DNA from: Diadema setosum | Lineage: Eukaryota; Echinodermata; Echinoidea; Diadematoida; Diadematidae | Direction: 5' to 3' | Assembly (NCBI GenBank): GCA_033980235.1 | Contig: CM067070.1 | Coordinates: 23,648,699-23,712,698, forward strand | DNA: 64,000 nt | Shown: positions 1-13,241 of the stretch, piece by piece | Layout: each line of letters begins with the position of its first letter | Position numbering within the stretch: position 1 is the first letter of the stretch | Notes under the pieces: model-generated | Seen by the model: the letters and a program-made list of their open reading frames with translations, nothing else | What the model was told of the DNA's origin: nothing | Database searches by the model: none | Translations under genes and position numbers: made by a program

Positions 1-270
1 ACATTCGAAATAATGAACCAAAAACCTTTTTTCATTTTCAAATTGATGAACCTTACAGGAGGAATAACAAACCGTATTTCATTTACAGATAAACCACCCC
101 TCTGGAATAACTATCAAGCAAAACAATGCCACAAATGTTCAGATTAACAAACCCTAACTCATTTTGGGATTAACAAACTTCTAAGAATAGGGAATTTGTG
201 TGTTTTGGAATAACAAACTGTCAGAATAACGAGCCTCATTTCATTTTCAGATAAACAAACCTTCGGAATG
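1..270. repeat. Decayed dispersed repeat of the GGAATAACGAACC type
   Basis: The stretch is built of repeated phrases such as GGAATAACAAACC, GATTAACAAACC and TTCATTTTCAGATAAAC. It aligns by eye with the block at 43,370-43,640, where the same phrases read CGGAATAACGAACC. Both contain a shared phrase GGGAATTTGTGTGTTT. Nearly every CG of the 43 kb copy is CA or TG here, as expected for an old methylated copy. No coding potential is seen. Confidence 0.7.
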
Positions 271-310
271 ATTAACATTACCCTTCATTACCCTTCTATA
301 CATACAACTA

Positions 311-343
311 CCCCCCCCCCCCCCAAAAAAAAAAAAAAAAAAA
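311..343. repeat. C14-A19 homopolymer junction
   Basis: Fourteen C are followed directly by nineteen A. This is one of six such C-run/A-run junctions in the window, all with the same polarity. Confidence 0.9.
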
Positions 344-416
344 GTTGTGTACAGTGTATTATGAATGCAAAGGTGATCGCACACATTAACTGACGTGATT
401 TACCAAACCTGTGGTT

Positions 417-805
417 TTAAAGGGATAGTATTGTTTTGGTTGAGACCTAATTTCAGGTTTCTAACATTTTTTGAAGAGATAATGAGAAACCTCTTATGAA
501 ATATGAAAGAGCATGTAATTCTATGAGGAATTCAACGTTTATTTGATGAAAATTGGTTTTGAAATGGCTGAGATATAAAAAAAAGAGCGATTCTGATGAA
601 GTGTGGGACCCACACTTATTAGGATTGCTTTGTTTTACTTTGTTTTTGGATGTTTCAGCCATTCCAAACCCGATTTTCATCAAATAAACTTTGAATTCCT
701 CTTAAAATGGTATGCTCTGTACTATATCATAAGTGTTTTATTGGTATCTCGCAAAAAGTTAAAAGCCCTATTTTCATCTCCACCAATACTGTACCATCCC
801 TTTAA
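417..805. mobile_element. Foldback inverted-repeat element with TTAA ends (family 1, copy 1)
   Basis: The left end reads TTAAAGGGATAGTATTG and the reverse complement of the right end reads TTAAAGGGATGGTACAG. The two arms stay similar for much of the 389 bases, meeting near 600 around the words AAATGGCTGAGATAT and TTTCAGCCATTCC. TTAA at both boundaries suits a TTAA-target DNA transposon derivative. There is no transposase, so it would be non-autonomous. ORFs across it on both strands are by-products of the palindrome. Confidence 0.75.
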
Positions 806-2267
806 GCCTTTTTGTTCTTCAATGCACCTACAATGTAGAAGAAAACATATGTGGAGGTATGTACTGTACATATGCTGTCAACACAAGCATACAATGCCTC
901 TGTGGTTTGTTCAGTTTCGCAGAATTCGCCCCTGTAGATTTCAGCGGGGGTGTTTGTTGCAGTTGTGCTTGTTGTCCACCTCACCTGTGCCAGTGTGAGT
1001 CACATGACGGCATGGGAAGTCAGGTGATTTAAAGTCAGGTGATATATCCAGAACTTTCTGTGCACTGTGAAAGGAGAAAAGACTCACAATACACCCTGTA
1101 ATGTGCCAGAGAGTTTGGGTTTATCTCGTATCAGACAAGATAGGATGGACAAGAAGACACCCTTTAAATAGCCAACATGTGAGAACAATTACAAAACAAA
1201 CACCAGTATAAAAGGGAAGAATAGGGTACAGACACTACAAGACTTTCACTGTCAGCCCTGATTTGTCAAACACCTCCCAGCAGTGAGTGGGCAACAACAT
1301 CTTAACAACAAGAGAGGCCATGTTTTCGCAGCACTTCATCAGTTGGTCGTCGAGCGACACAACAAAAACAAGTTTGGCCCAATCCAGACTGTGCAAGCGT
1401 TGAATGTTTACAAAATGAGTGTTTTCCATCAATGATCCCGCCCCTCCCTCTCCCCCCCTCCCCCCTCCATACCATGACACAAGCAGTACTTTCAATGCCT
1501 TGTGGTGTCTGTGTGTTATGACAGCGCAATCCGCAGGACTACATTGTATATTGATACCTTGTGGTATGCTTAATAAAACTTGTACAATGCCTATGAGTAC
1601 ACCAATTGTGTAATGAACGTATACAAAGTGCTAACAGCATGCCTTGTATAGTGCAGTATATCACGGCATGAATATGAGAAAAATGTGTTGGTCACATGTA
1701 TGCGCAATTAGTGTCATCGCGTAATGTCAGGGCTTCCAACACTGGAAACTAGTTGAGAGTGAGACTCCCATAGGCCAATGCTATAATTTAGGAGTAAAAA
1801 ATGAGTGAGATCAATAGAAATGCATGCAAATGAAATAAAGTTTTAGAGTGAGAAAGGACCAAAATGTGTGAGTCTCACGCTCAATGCGTGAGAGTTGGCA
1901 GCCCTGTAATGTGCATGTTGTTGTTAGCAGTGCTGCATGTTGTTGATAGCACTGCTGCCTCTTTCTCTATTAAATTGTAAAGATCATACACATCGTGACT
2001 TGACATGTATGTTTGTACACATGGTATGCTGTGATCTCTAATGATTTGTGGATCAAACAAACACGTTTGTTACGATGATGCATTTGCACAATTATGAGAC
2101 TGCTGTGCCCTTTTTTTTTATCACCATTTGTGTATCTGCATGTCCTAGTGCATATTGTTGGTGTGGTTATCAGTGGGTTTAAAAGCTGCATGGTTTAATG
2201 CACACTGTTTTACCCACATACTGAGCTTCATGTTGTGTGGTTTACACCAGTCAATACCAGCCACCGC
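806..2267. other. Gene-free stretch
   Basis: AT-rich DNA with no supported coding exon. It contains a C/T-rich tract at 1,436-1,470 and a moderately GC-rich piece at 890-1,020 whose short ORFs lack splice context or recognisable domains. Confidence 0.6.
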
Positions 2268-2663
2268 TTAAAGGTCCTGTTTACCTTTGGGAGCAGTGAT
2301 TCATAAAATATTCAAGATATCACATTTGATGCATACACATACATTGTACTGTATGTGTAGGTCTATTACAATGTATATCACAAAACATCCTACCATATAA
2401 AATTTTTGCAATAAAGCCTACAATACAAGGAGATATCAGTATTTTTCTCATTAAACCGTAACTGTTTAGACGGTTAAGTCTGGAAACATTTTTATCATAA
2501 TTATTGTTCACATTTTGTGTATTTAACAATATAACATCGATTATACGGATTCAAATATCTACATGTACAGTGGTTGTTTCTATCCCTAACTCACATTTTA
2601 GAACTATATTAAAGCACTAATGCTGGGATTTTGTCTTCTGCAAATGGTACATTATGCCTTTAA
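2268..2663. mobile_element. TTAA-flanked MITE-like repeat (family 2, copy A)
   Basis: It begins TTAAAGGTCCTGTTTACC and ends in sequence whose reverse complement is TTAAAGGCATAATGTACC, giving imperfect terminal inverted repeats bounded by TTAA. The body matches 19,709-20,075 throughout, including GGGAGCAGTGATT, AAGATATCACATTTGATGCA and CCCTAACTCACATTTTAGAA, and matches 57,380-57,692 in reverse. It has no ORF of note. Confidence 0.8.
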
Positions 2664-4200
2664 TGTGGAGCACCACTTGAATGGAAGAAAAAAAATTGTC
2701 TCCCGACCCCTCTCGATTTAACAGCAGCATATATATGCGTTATAAAACTGTAAATACCTCACAAGTACGACATGTAATTGAGAGTCCAGTACATGATACA
2801 GCACTTTAATATGATAGGATGTTTTAAAATACGTGACATCACATTTGATTCAAACCTCTTTTCTTCAAAATAATACAAAGATCTTGTTAAAAAAAATACA
2901 AGCAAAATACCTCATTCACTGTACAGTATTTTAATACTCCCACTGCAACGCAAATTAATATGTGAGCTATTCATTGTTTAGAGCTGGTTTTTAGTCAAAT
3001 GTGGTTCAATCTCTTCCAAGTGAAAGGAAAAATGCTAAAAGAAAAAACAGTTTTCCTCAAATGATTTGATATGGCTTTACATAATAAGCCTACAGTGTAT
3101 GTGGGGGAGTTAATCAATTTTCTTTTTCATGCCAAAGTACATCCAAGTAGGCAAAAACACTTGTTTTGGTTGTACAAATACATGTCTCTGATATCCCCCA
3201 ACAGCCAATTCATACGTGTGTCTCTTCAAAACACCAGTGGGCTGAAAAATGACGAATAGCACCCACACAATTCTGCATGCGCAAAGGAAGACAATACAAA
3301 AATGTGTAAACACCTTGAATGAATGCTGAATAATTTGGAAAAGGATCATTCTGCATGTGTTTGCATTGTAAAGACTGTTGTCAAAGGCTAGTACAAAACA
3401 GAGACTGTGTGACTGATCTCCTGTGCAAAAATACAATGTGTAGGCCTACACTCGTTACACTTCTCAACTGGCTGTATTAACAAAGGAAGAGACAAAAAAA
3501 AAGAGTGGAGTTTAAACACAAGGTCCAAGGGCACAATGCACAGTGTAGAATGTAATGTGACATGTTTACCGTGTATCTCATGTGCTATAGCAGCCTTTCA
3601 CACATTGCGTGACAAGCCGAGAAACTTGGAAGTCCCTGCAAACATTACAAATGAATATACAGTGTACAGCCTACCTAATAGCGTTCAATTTGTCTTTGAC
3701 ATTCTGTAGAACCAGTCCCTCGTTCAGCCAGCATTCTGCGCATAACGACACAGAGGTCATTGGCACTGGAATGCCACAGACAAGAAACATGTTTCCCCTC
3801 TGAATGTGCATGAATTTAATGCTATACATTGTGAGTCAGGGAGAGTTATAGCCAATAGTCTTCTATTCAGGCATCTACAGACTGATCTGCTCTTTTTACT
3901 AATCACAAATAAAGGATGCTGAGAATTTTTTCAAATCAACATACAAAATGCATTGTATTCATTTCTAAACTATCATGCATACGTGTAGATGTTCAATGGT
4001 ACTTTCATTTTAATTCTTCTGGTAAGCATTAGGCCTACATTGTTAGGCACAAGTGATTCTTATTTTTTTTTTCATCTCTTATAGACATGGTATGCTGCAT
4101 TCGTAAATGACCACTTGATGTCGACAGTCAACACTAAAAATGTAATAACAAGGAGTGTAGGATATCCGCGCTGAATACAAGATTTAGTATACTAGTGTAG
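2664..4200. other. Gene-free stretch
   Basis: AT-rich DNA with many TGTACA-like words and no exon that can be supported by homology or splice signals. Confidence 0.55.
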
Positions 4201-4460
4201 ACAGGGCTCAACAGTATTTATTTTTTTCACTGATAGTCCGTTTGGGCCACAATAACCTGCGTAAATCTTAAATTTTGATGGCCCAGGAAAAAAAAAAAAA
4301 AATGAAGTGCCCCGCAACTTCAACAGAAAAATGACAATCCATTTTGAATCTTAATTGCCTGATCAGGCCACCAAAAGATAGCTTTTTTGGAAATTTCATG
4401 GCCTGACATCAATTTCTAGTGGCTCTGGGCCACTGGGCCACCCCTAATGTCGAGCCCTGG
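4201..4460. repeat. Dispersed inverted-repeat element with AGGGCTCGACA ends (copy 1)
   Basis: The left end reads CAGGGCTCAACAGTA and the reverse complement of the right end reads CCAGGGCTCGACATTAG. Inside are GGGCCACTGGGCCACCCC and TGGCCTGACATCAATTTC. The same vocabulary recurs at 56,211-56,430 and 61,255-61,700, so this is a dispersed family. No protein coding is seen. Confidence 0.75.
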
Positions 4461-5652
4461 CATAGGTGTGAGTAGACTTCAGAATGCCAGCTAGGCGAAG
4501 TACAAGGTGAGCATCAAAGAAGAAGACAAAGTCATATTTAAATCATTGATGATCCATTGATATCATTGATAAATGCATTGATGATCTACATTTCTAATGC
4601 ACAACCTGTAATTTAAGTCAAAGTAAAACAAGAAATTACTAAGAAAAGGATAATGAATAATGAATGTGAATATTGTTTTAAAAAAAAAAAAAAAAAGATG
4701 TATGTACAGTGGTGCCTATGCGGTATCTGGTTTTCTTGTTGCAAAGGTCAGGGACAGATTGCAAGTGAGGAACAAGTTTGGAGAGAATGAACCATCAGGC
4801 ACACCGCAGACCTTGACTTTCTTGATGAAATGCTACCACAAATTACATTTTCATATACATGTATGAACAAATTGAGAGGGGGGGGGGGATCCTTCCAAAT
4901 TTGTGTATTTGAATGGTCCAGGAGCATTCCTCACACGTGGCCTGAAAGCAAATCATATCAAGACTTGGGGAGAATGCAGACGAAAGCTTCGCCCGGCAGA
5001 CTACAGCAGCAGGAGGGGCAGAGCAGCTAGGCGTTACTCAATACGCTGCAGACTGCCTGCTGTAATTGATGCGTACTGCCGACAGAATGAAGTACTGCAG
5101 CCCTTCCACTGACGGTGACACGGGCAGACGAGTTCTGAATGCCTCCACGCACAAACGAGGCATCTAAGTTTATGGCCTGCTATGCTATACCAACGCTAGC
5201 ACTTGTGCATTAAATCAAAACCACCTCCAACATGCAGATCTACATGTACATGAACACATTGTACATTTCATACATATTTCCTCAGCCATGTTTGTTCCAA
5301 TGCAATGTTTCAGTTGCCCAGCAAGGTTGCCTGACCTGGTAATAAAGTTCTCTTTGGTGTGCAATCTACATTTATGTATCATACAAAATACAGAAAATCA
5401 TGACACAGTTTTGACAGGATTGGTTTTGAGTGAGAACTAAAGCTGCACATTACATTCAATTGTACTTGAAACATAATAATGATCTTGACTTTGACCCATT
5501 GAGGACAAGTCCTGAGTATACTCGTGCAAGTATCTAGAGTGTACATGGGAAATGCGTATTGTAGCAAAATCAGTCCATCAATAGGTTAAACACACATAGT
5601 GTATTAACATGTTATTGCCATAGATTAGTTCATCAGGCCTGGGTTCTATGTA
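4461..5652. other. Gene-free stretch with an unexplained GC-richer block
   Basis: Positions about 4,740-5,130 are GC-richer than the surroundings and have short open frames on both strands, none recognisable and none framed by convincing splice sites. It could be an exon remnant, untranslated exon or repeat; I cannot tell. Confidence 0.4.
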
Positions 5653-6116
5653 CAGTTGAACCTCTCGTATCCGGACAAGTCGGGACCGGGGCTCATCCGG
5701 ATAAGGGATTTGGCCGGATATGGGAGACTCAATGCTTTATACATGTACATATATATACAGTTGTATACACATGTACTGATGTAGCCCATTGTAGTACCAC
5801 ATGTAGTAATGTGTATACTGCAACCTTTTCATTGTTACATTCAGTAACAGACCCCAAAATAGAGGTTTGTGTTTGCAAGAATGAAATCATTTTCTTTTAT
5901 AAATTCTTGGGATGATTTACCTAAATAATTATTAAGAAATGTATCAAGTATATGTAATTCATGTGTGTTTGTGTAGGAGTTCTCATGGAGTTGGGAATCC
6001 CCCTTTCCTCCCGTAATTATAATATTAAAAAAAAAAAAAAAAAAATCACGGCGAGATTGCGTCCGTATAATAGAGACATCCGGATAAAGGGAGGCCGGAT
6101 AATAGAGGTTCAACTG
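5653..6116. mobile_element. Tc1/mariner (pogo/Tigger-like) non-autonomous element
   Basis: The left terminus reads CAGTTGAACCTCTCGTATCC and the reverse complement of the right terminus reads CAGTTGAACCTCTATTATCC, both followed by TCCGG words. Each end is flanked by TA, the target duplicated by Tc1/mariner elements. TIRs of the form CAGT..AACCTC..TATCCGG are typical of the pogo/Tigger branch. The 464-base interior carries no transposase, so this is a MITE-like derivative. An A-run lies at about 6,028-6,046. Confidence 0.8.
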
Positions 6117-9100
6117 TACAGTATATTGTACCCTCGTATCACAAAAGCTCTAATTTTCTCATGCAGATATTTTTGCAACCCAACAGTGATTCGTACACTG
6201 TAAAATTCATGAAAATTGAACTCTCACCAAAATATTAAACAGCTTCTACATTTCTGCAGTGCATCTCCTACACGGTACATTCCCCAAACATTTTTTCACT
6301 ATCTAGGGCATTTAAAGACAAAATGTTCCATTAAACCTTATGTGGATATTCAGGCGAGGGCCCTGCACTATTCTTTTCAACAGCCAAGTGCCCATTTAAT
6401 GTCATACAGTATTACAATTTGCTGGACAGAGGATTTTCTAAAGTACGTAGCCCCAGGCAAGTGGAGTCATGGATGTGTAGCAGTCTGGATTATACAGCAC
6501 ATGATTAATGACTGAGACTACAATCATGTCACCCCATGATTAGAAATGAAACATGTGAAATACAAAATTGTGCATTTAATAATACAACATAGAGAAATCA
6601 GCATTTTGTTTTTGTTTTTGTTTTATATTGTATCATTATCTTTAAATCCAGAATGTCATCTACAAATATCAATGGCTGAAGAGTAATCAATAATGAAATC
6701 CTATTATTTCTTCTCCATTTATTTATTTTTTTTTTTTGGGGGGGGGGGGGGTAGGGGTGGGGGAACAGATTGGGATGTTTACTTTCAGTTTAACAGATCA
6801 GCATCAATATTCCTAAACCTAACATTAATAAAATAATGTTTTTGTCTTTGCCATATTGCATGTTGGCAACTTGAAATGCCAACTTGAAGAGTGAAGAAAT
6901 GTCTCTATAAATACACTGTAGACATGGGAAGACAGCTTTAAATTTCATAACATTGTAAACCAGTCTTCAAATTACTTGATACATTGTATTTAATGTGATT
7001 ACAATCCCCTTCATGTAACATCTCCAGGAAAGAAATGAAATTTTATACCTCCCACTATCTGATAAACAACTACTTCACACAGTATAATCAACATTTTGCT
7101 TTTTATGTGAATAAAAAGTTTTTCCTGGAGCACAATGGGGAAGGTTCAGGATATACTTGTACAGACTGTAAAGCAAAGCCACATATAATTAAATGTAGGA
7201 TTGTTTGGATTGTACGTGCATGGCATGGGTTCCAGAGGCAGTACAATGTATGTAAAATAGGTTTAATACAACAGTCGTTGCTATGTGCATACAAACATTA
7301 CACACATACACATGCACACAAACACACACACACGTTTTGTGTCTAAAGTGTTTTCCTGAACAGCTGAATCTCCCGCTGAACCGCACAGAGCCAGGAAATG
7401 TCACGAGCTTGGCGCGGCTTACTCGCTGGATATCGCGGACGTCTAGCTGCAGTCTGGCAGGTTATTACTCCTGAAGTCGGCAGTGCTGCCTTGGCATCCG
7501 TGGCCAACACAATGTCTCTACAGCATGGTGCATACAAAAAAGTCCCCCCCCCCCCCCCCCCCTCACCCTTAGAATGTTGCTCAGTTTCCAAGGGGCATTT
7601 TGGCACATTGGCAGGTACTGCATAAAGTTCTCATATTATCTCTCCCAGCCCAGTGTTGTTGCTTGATTCTTTCCTTACTTCTTCTTTCTCCCTATCTTTC
7701 TCTCTCGCTGTCTCTTCTTCCCTCTATCAATCTTTTTCTCTCCTTCTTTGCATGTGTGTGTGTGTGTGTTTGTGTGTGCGTCTCTCCCACTCTCCCTCTC
7801 TAGCCCACTCTCTTTTTTCTCTCTTTTTTCCCTAACTTGGACTCATCCAGGGTACTGAAAATTTTACATAAAGCCATTAAAGGCAAAATACTCTACAATG
7901 TACAATTCTCATTCATGCTTACATGTAACTTTATCACCACATGTACACTGTACCATACACCCTGTACATTCACTGACATCACAGCAAAAATTAAGAACTT
8001 TCTAACCATCAAAATGTTCATTTGTATTAATGATCCGGAAATGAAGAAACAAGATATACATGTATCTTGCCACCTTGACAAATTATTGCTATACAGTACT
8101 ACAGTGCAAGGAGGTTTTTATCAAATAAAGTCCAAGCACTTTGGAAAGTTCAAATTTGCTGTTGTCTTGTCTATTGAAGTTTGTCATCACATCTTAAGGA
8201 GATATACTTTGTAGGAGAAGAAAAAAGAAACAATACCCAAATATCTATTCATGTGTGTTGATACTCATATAATTCATATAATTATTTCTTTTACACAATG
8301 TGTCTCAGCATGAAATTTGATATAGGGCCTATGCTTGTTTTTGCAGTAAATACATATTATGTGAATTTGAGCAGACCACCAACAGGTAGTGGGCCTTGGG
8401 GCAGTGTATTGTGCACAGGATGGTTTTTGAAATATTACATCATCAATCATTTGATCAGCATTAGTTACAAGTTTACGTTTCCTAAATTTTCTAAGAGCAT
8501 GCAACTGTTTGAGGAAATCTTCCACCCATGTTACTGTATCTAATATTTTGTGAAGATGTTACTAAAAACTGTGTAAGTTTGGCAATCAATTGCAGGCCAG
8601 TTTCCATTCTTCATATACAACGTACTACTCCACTATTAGAAAAGGAGGCACAACATGTAGGTAAGCTCATCGAATACCTTCTCAGTACCACACCATACAC
8701 ACACTGTACAACCTCTTCCTACCTTTTAGGCAGAGATCTGAATAAATTCCTTCTGGAAAAATTATGCACGCTGATCAGATGAATGCTGTATGGGCCCAGG
8801 GACCACAAAATTGTCCAAAAAAAAACAACAACAACAACAGTGAGGACTCTGAACATACAACACAGTACTTTTATCAAAACACATAACACCATTACGTTAA
8901 AGCCTTGCTTTTCAAAGCATCTTCACAACTGCTGACAGTATTTGCCCTTTGCCTGAAAACAAGGAGGACAAATTTCGTTGGATTTCCCAATCTCTAGAGT
9001 CCGGGGGGGGACGAGCGAGGCTTGTAATACCTGAATGTCATCATCTCTGTCCTGTTAAAGTCTTCATTACACAGCTGCCATCGCCGGCATCTACTACGGT

Positions 9101-10291
9101 AGAAAAGCCGCGCTGACAGCCAACTTGAGTTGCTTTGCGTATCACAGAAGTTAAGCAAAGTAACATTCTTTGTAACACATTTGTTTCCCATGGATTTCAT
9201 TTCTCTACTTCTGAAACAGGAATCCATCCAGATATTTTTTCCAACAACAAATAAGTCATATAGACCGCAGCCGGAGAACATCTTTTCCATGAAATGTGTT
9301 ATTTTTTTCTAAAGTGTGGGTACAGTACATCTTTCTATTTCAGGAGCTTTAAGGGAAACAACATACATACAATGGGAGTTTTTTCCATGCCTACCAAGGA
9401 TTTGGTAGAGAAGACTATTTAAAAAGAAAATGAAATAAAATAAAGTCCTTTCTTGCTTTATACTTGAGTACTGTACATTGTACATATTAACACTGTACAT
9501 GTGCTGTAATGTGAGAATAATGTTATCAATTGATAATTATTAATGATAATAACAATTACAATAATAATTAGAGTGATAACGTAATTATAATTACAGTCAA
9601 TAAATTTATATTGCACCAAATCCATCAAACAAAATGTTCGATGTGCACTTGAGAAGGATAGAAATAATATAAAAAAATGGGAAAAGCTCAAATATTATAA
9701 TGAAACAGGAAGTTTTCTTCTACATATTTCTTTACAAATTCCCCATGGCTACTGTATGTGTATATCATCTCATGAAACCTAAAATTTAAGTCTCTTTTAA
9801 ATCCTTCATTTCATATGACTGCAACCAATCCATTATTAGGATGAGGACTTCACCACAGTGTGCACAATTTACTGTATGGCTTTATTGCTTAATATGAATG
9901 GAATCAATTCAAATCTCCTTCAAATGTGTACAGTATACATTATGTGATGTAAGTAAAGTAAAGGTGCAGTGGAGGGGGTGGGGGAGAATCACTTTCTGGG
10001 TCAAATGGCACTGTCAATTAAACTGTAAAGGATACCCTACATTTGTATTGAAACTCATTTGTGTGACATGGGTGACTGCACTTGACTCTGTGTGTGTGTG
10101 TGTGTGTTGTGTGTGCGTGTCAGCTTTGAACAATTCTACAAATACTATGTATGAAGGGTTGAAGCCATACCAGAGTGCATGATGTCGTCACACAAACTTT
10201 TCATACAGCACACAAAATGTAGGACTCTGCAACTCCTGTTGTCAAGGCAACCATGATGAGACACAATAGAGAATATTCTCTCTTCTTCTTC

Positions 10292-10322
<31 letters not shown>

Positions 10323-12675
10323 GGGGGGGGGGGCTTGGAGGGGAGAATGGGGAAAGGGGGACTGTTCTAGCTAAGAGTGCATGAATAGACATGAACTACC
10401 TCAGTTCAATGCACTTCTACATACACATAATACATCACATTTTATATTTTCCCCATCATATTCAAAGTTGTGGGAAAGAGACCCACTGTAAACCTTTGCA
10501 TTGAAGTTTCATAATCACATCAATACTGTAGTGAACATGCTATATGTACAATATGTACACATTATACATGTAATGTGTCTGGAAGTGGTATACCTGTAGT
10601 AATAATAGAAACTTGTTGTAAAGGACCAACATTTGAAAGAAAAAAAGGACATAATGGGAAACCATGCTGTCCTACTTTAAACTTTAATAGCATGAAAAAT
10701 GCTTGCCCTGGTTCTACAGTACACAGTGCTCTGTATCTGCTTTGATGTGTGTCAATGCACAAACATGATCTTTTATAAATTTTTCAGATTTTGGTTTGGT
10801 TGGGTGATTGCTTATAAACTTTGGTAGTTGTTGTTGGTTTTTGCATTTGTTTGTTCGTTTGTTTTTGTTGTTTTTGGTTGATCCATCTTGATATCAAAGA
10901 AAATTCAGGTTGTAGTACAGCCAAGAGGGACTGATTGTAATAACAATAATACTCCACACCATAACAATAATAAGTTCAGGAGCACACAGTATGTACATTG
11001 TAAATAAGTGCTTTATACAATGTAAATCCAAATACCTTATCGAAATGTTGTTGTTTTTTATCTGTTTGATACACAGTTTTAGATTATTAAGTTTTCCAGT
11101 ACATACAACTATATTTTTTTCCTTTATAGTAGAAATGTCTCTTAATCTTGAAAATGGAAAAGAATGTGGGGAAAACCAGAAGAAGAAATTGCTCTGTACT
11201 GTTGTAGGTATTGCAAATGAGTTCAGCAGACCACTGTGTACTGTACATGGTGAACTTCGTAATACTGATGACATCACAATACATTTCACCACTATCCAAT
11301 ATTCTGCTGTGATAGTCAAATAAGCAAACAAACACACACACAACAAGATCTTTCTCCATGCAACTGTGCATGAATCACAAGTTAATCCACAGTAGTGCTG
11401 CATCTTTCTGCCTAATCCTTGATTGATAGGTCAAACTTCTTGATGACTCAAGTAGCTTCACCGTTAAAGTTCATGTGTCCCTTTTGCAGCCCTTTTGCAG
11501 CCCTGAAAATTGTAGATTCCTGTGCAGACCTGTGGAGACCTTTCTTCAGAATGATAAAACTGGAAACTTCTTTATGATGGAGGGGGAAACAATACTACAG
11601 ATTTCTGGTGATTTTTTTTTTTTTGGACCCAAATCATAAATTCCAACTATTATTCTAAAAAAAAGGGGCTTTATAGTTTTTCATTTCTCGTTGAAAAAAA
11701 ATCTAAAGGTACATTGCCATATTACAGATCTTATGCATGATGTTCGAATATTATTCTTCCACCATACTAAAGATTTTGTCACATTTGGAAAAGGGACCTT
11801 CACAGTTCAATTTAACACCATGTTCTCATGTGTAATACACTGAAAGTAAATGTCCTCATAGTCCTAAATCTAATCATTTTCTGTACTGTTGTCTACACAG
11901 AAATCTACACAGTTAGTAAATTTCCTTATTTATATTTTCAACCTTTTTTTCTGTTTTGTTTCATTGCAACGTAACTCAGAACAAACAACATTTACTTTTA
12001 TAGTGGGTAAAGAGTTGAAGATTCTAAATCAGAAACCCAAAAAATGATTGGCACATTTATTGTATGTACGATCATACTTTTGAAGTGTAATTCATGTTTA
12101 ACTCGTCTACTTTGAATTTACCAGGTACAGCAGTAGACATGTCAAAATCTTTTTGCGGGAACAGGACAAAGCACGCTTTCGCAGGCATTTGTACATTGTA
12201 CCTTGAACAGCAACAGGTTGTCTATTGTCTACTACTGGTAAACAACAGCTACAACAGCCTTTAAATTTCACAAATTAAAGGTAGGAAAAAGATGCTCACA
12301 GCTCATCTTATTAGCAGCTTTCTAGGTAGGAACCATACCCCCCTCCCCTGACATACACACAGACACACACACACACACACATACAAAATGTACATGAACA
12401 CACACTCACACACAATGTACAAATTACATGTAAAAGGGCCTTACATTGTAACTTCAAATTTTGTGTACAATGCACTGTAAATTGAAACAAAACACATAAC
12501 AATGAATTAGACATGCAACTTGTAGCAAAGGTTTGATTTTAGGGTTTTCGCATTTGCTACCAAAACGGGCAGTATCTTGATCTACAAAATAGTGCAAGTA
12601 CTGTACATTGTGTACCTTGCTGAAATAGGTCAAAAAATATTACAGTACGATGGAACTTTTGGGGATGAAATGCCT
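6117..12675. other. Long gene-free stretch with low-complexity tracts
   Basis: No exon can be supported. Visible structure: T12-G14 at 6,726-6,751, a C-run near 7,546-7,562, CT-rich sequence with a TG tract at 7,640-7,840, (CTT)n-T9-G12 at 10,276-10,333, and a CA tract near 12,355-12,382. GC-richer islands at 7,350-7,530 and 8,990-9,130 have open frames, but no domain or splice framing I would defend. If the SIK gene at 26.2 kb continues in this direction, most of this would be its intron. Confidence 0.5.
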
Positions 12676-13241
12676 TTAAAGGTAGGGGATACCTTTTACA
12701 GAACTCCCAAAATGCAGCAAAACATTAAATATGAACCTCAGGGGACTTGTTTACAAAGGCCACTGCTTAGAAATTTGGAAGTCAACAGTTATCTACAATT
12801 TGAATAATGCACAAAACTCAACTACTCTGTAGTTCTGTGTGTCAGCCACACTTAAGCCTTTTTGTTGTAGTCTTCTGTATTTTTCTATCTATAAACACAA
12901 ATCTAAAAGTATAAGAGCTGATGTAATAACATTATAGAGTGTGTGGCAAGAATGTATATAGAAATGTTTGTAAGTTTTGATGAACTTTATTCACAAAATA
13001 TACATGATGGACACACATGCAGTGCATGGGTCTGCAAAGGTAGCCTAGTAATGTACTGGAATTTACGGTGAGCCCCGAAAAAAATTCAATTCAAAATCTA
13101 ACGGTCAATAAAAATGTACTAAATGTTACCTTCCACTTTCAATACTTTATGGGAGTTTCTAAAATGATACTCTCTTCAACATACCACTGTGTTTACACAA
13201 CTCTTCATTTAAGGCATGCAAAAGGGATTCCCTACCTTTAA
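12676..13241. mobile_element. TTAA-flanked foldback-like element (family 3)
   Basis: The left end reads TTAAAGGTAGGGGATACC and the reverse complement of the right end reads TTAAAGGTAGGGAATCCC. TTAA bounds both ends. The arms diverge quickly inward. The total is 566 bases. No transposase frame is present. Confidence 0.6.

Noticed and set aside
4740..5130. GC-richer block that might be an exon
   Set aside because: Short frames on both strands give no recognisable protein and no convincing acceptor/donor pair; left as unexplained sequence.
7343..7606. 87-codon frame on the - strand in a GC-rich island
   Set aside because: Part of it is poly-Gly from a C-run; the rest is not recognised and lacks a donor.
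10894..11403. 169-codon frame on the - strand
   Set aside because: Composition is like translated AT-rich non-coding DNA, rich in Ile, Cys and Tyr, with an overlapping open frame on the other strand and no recognisable motif.
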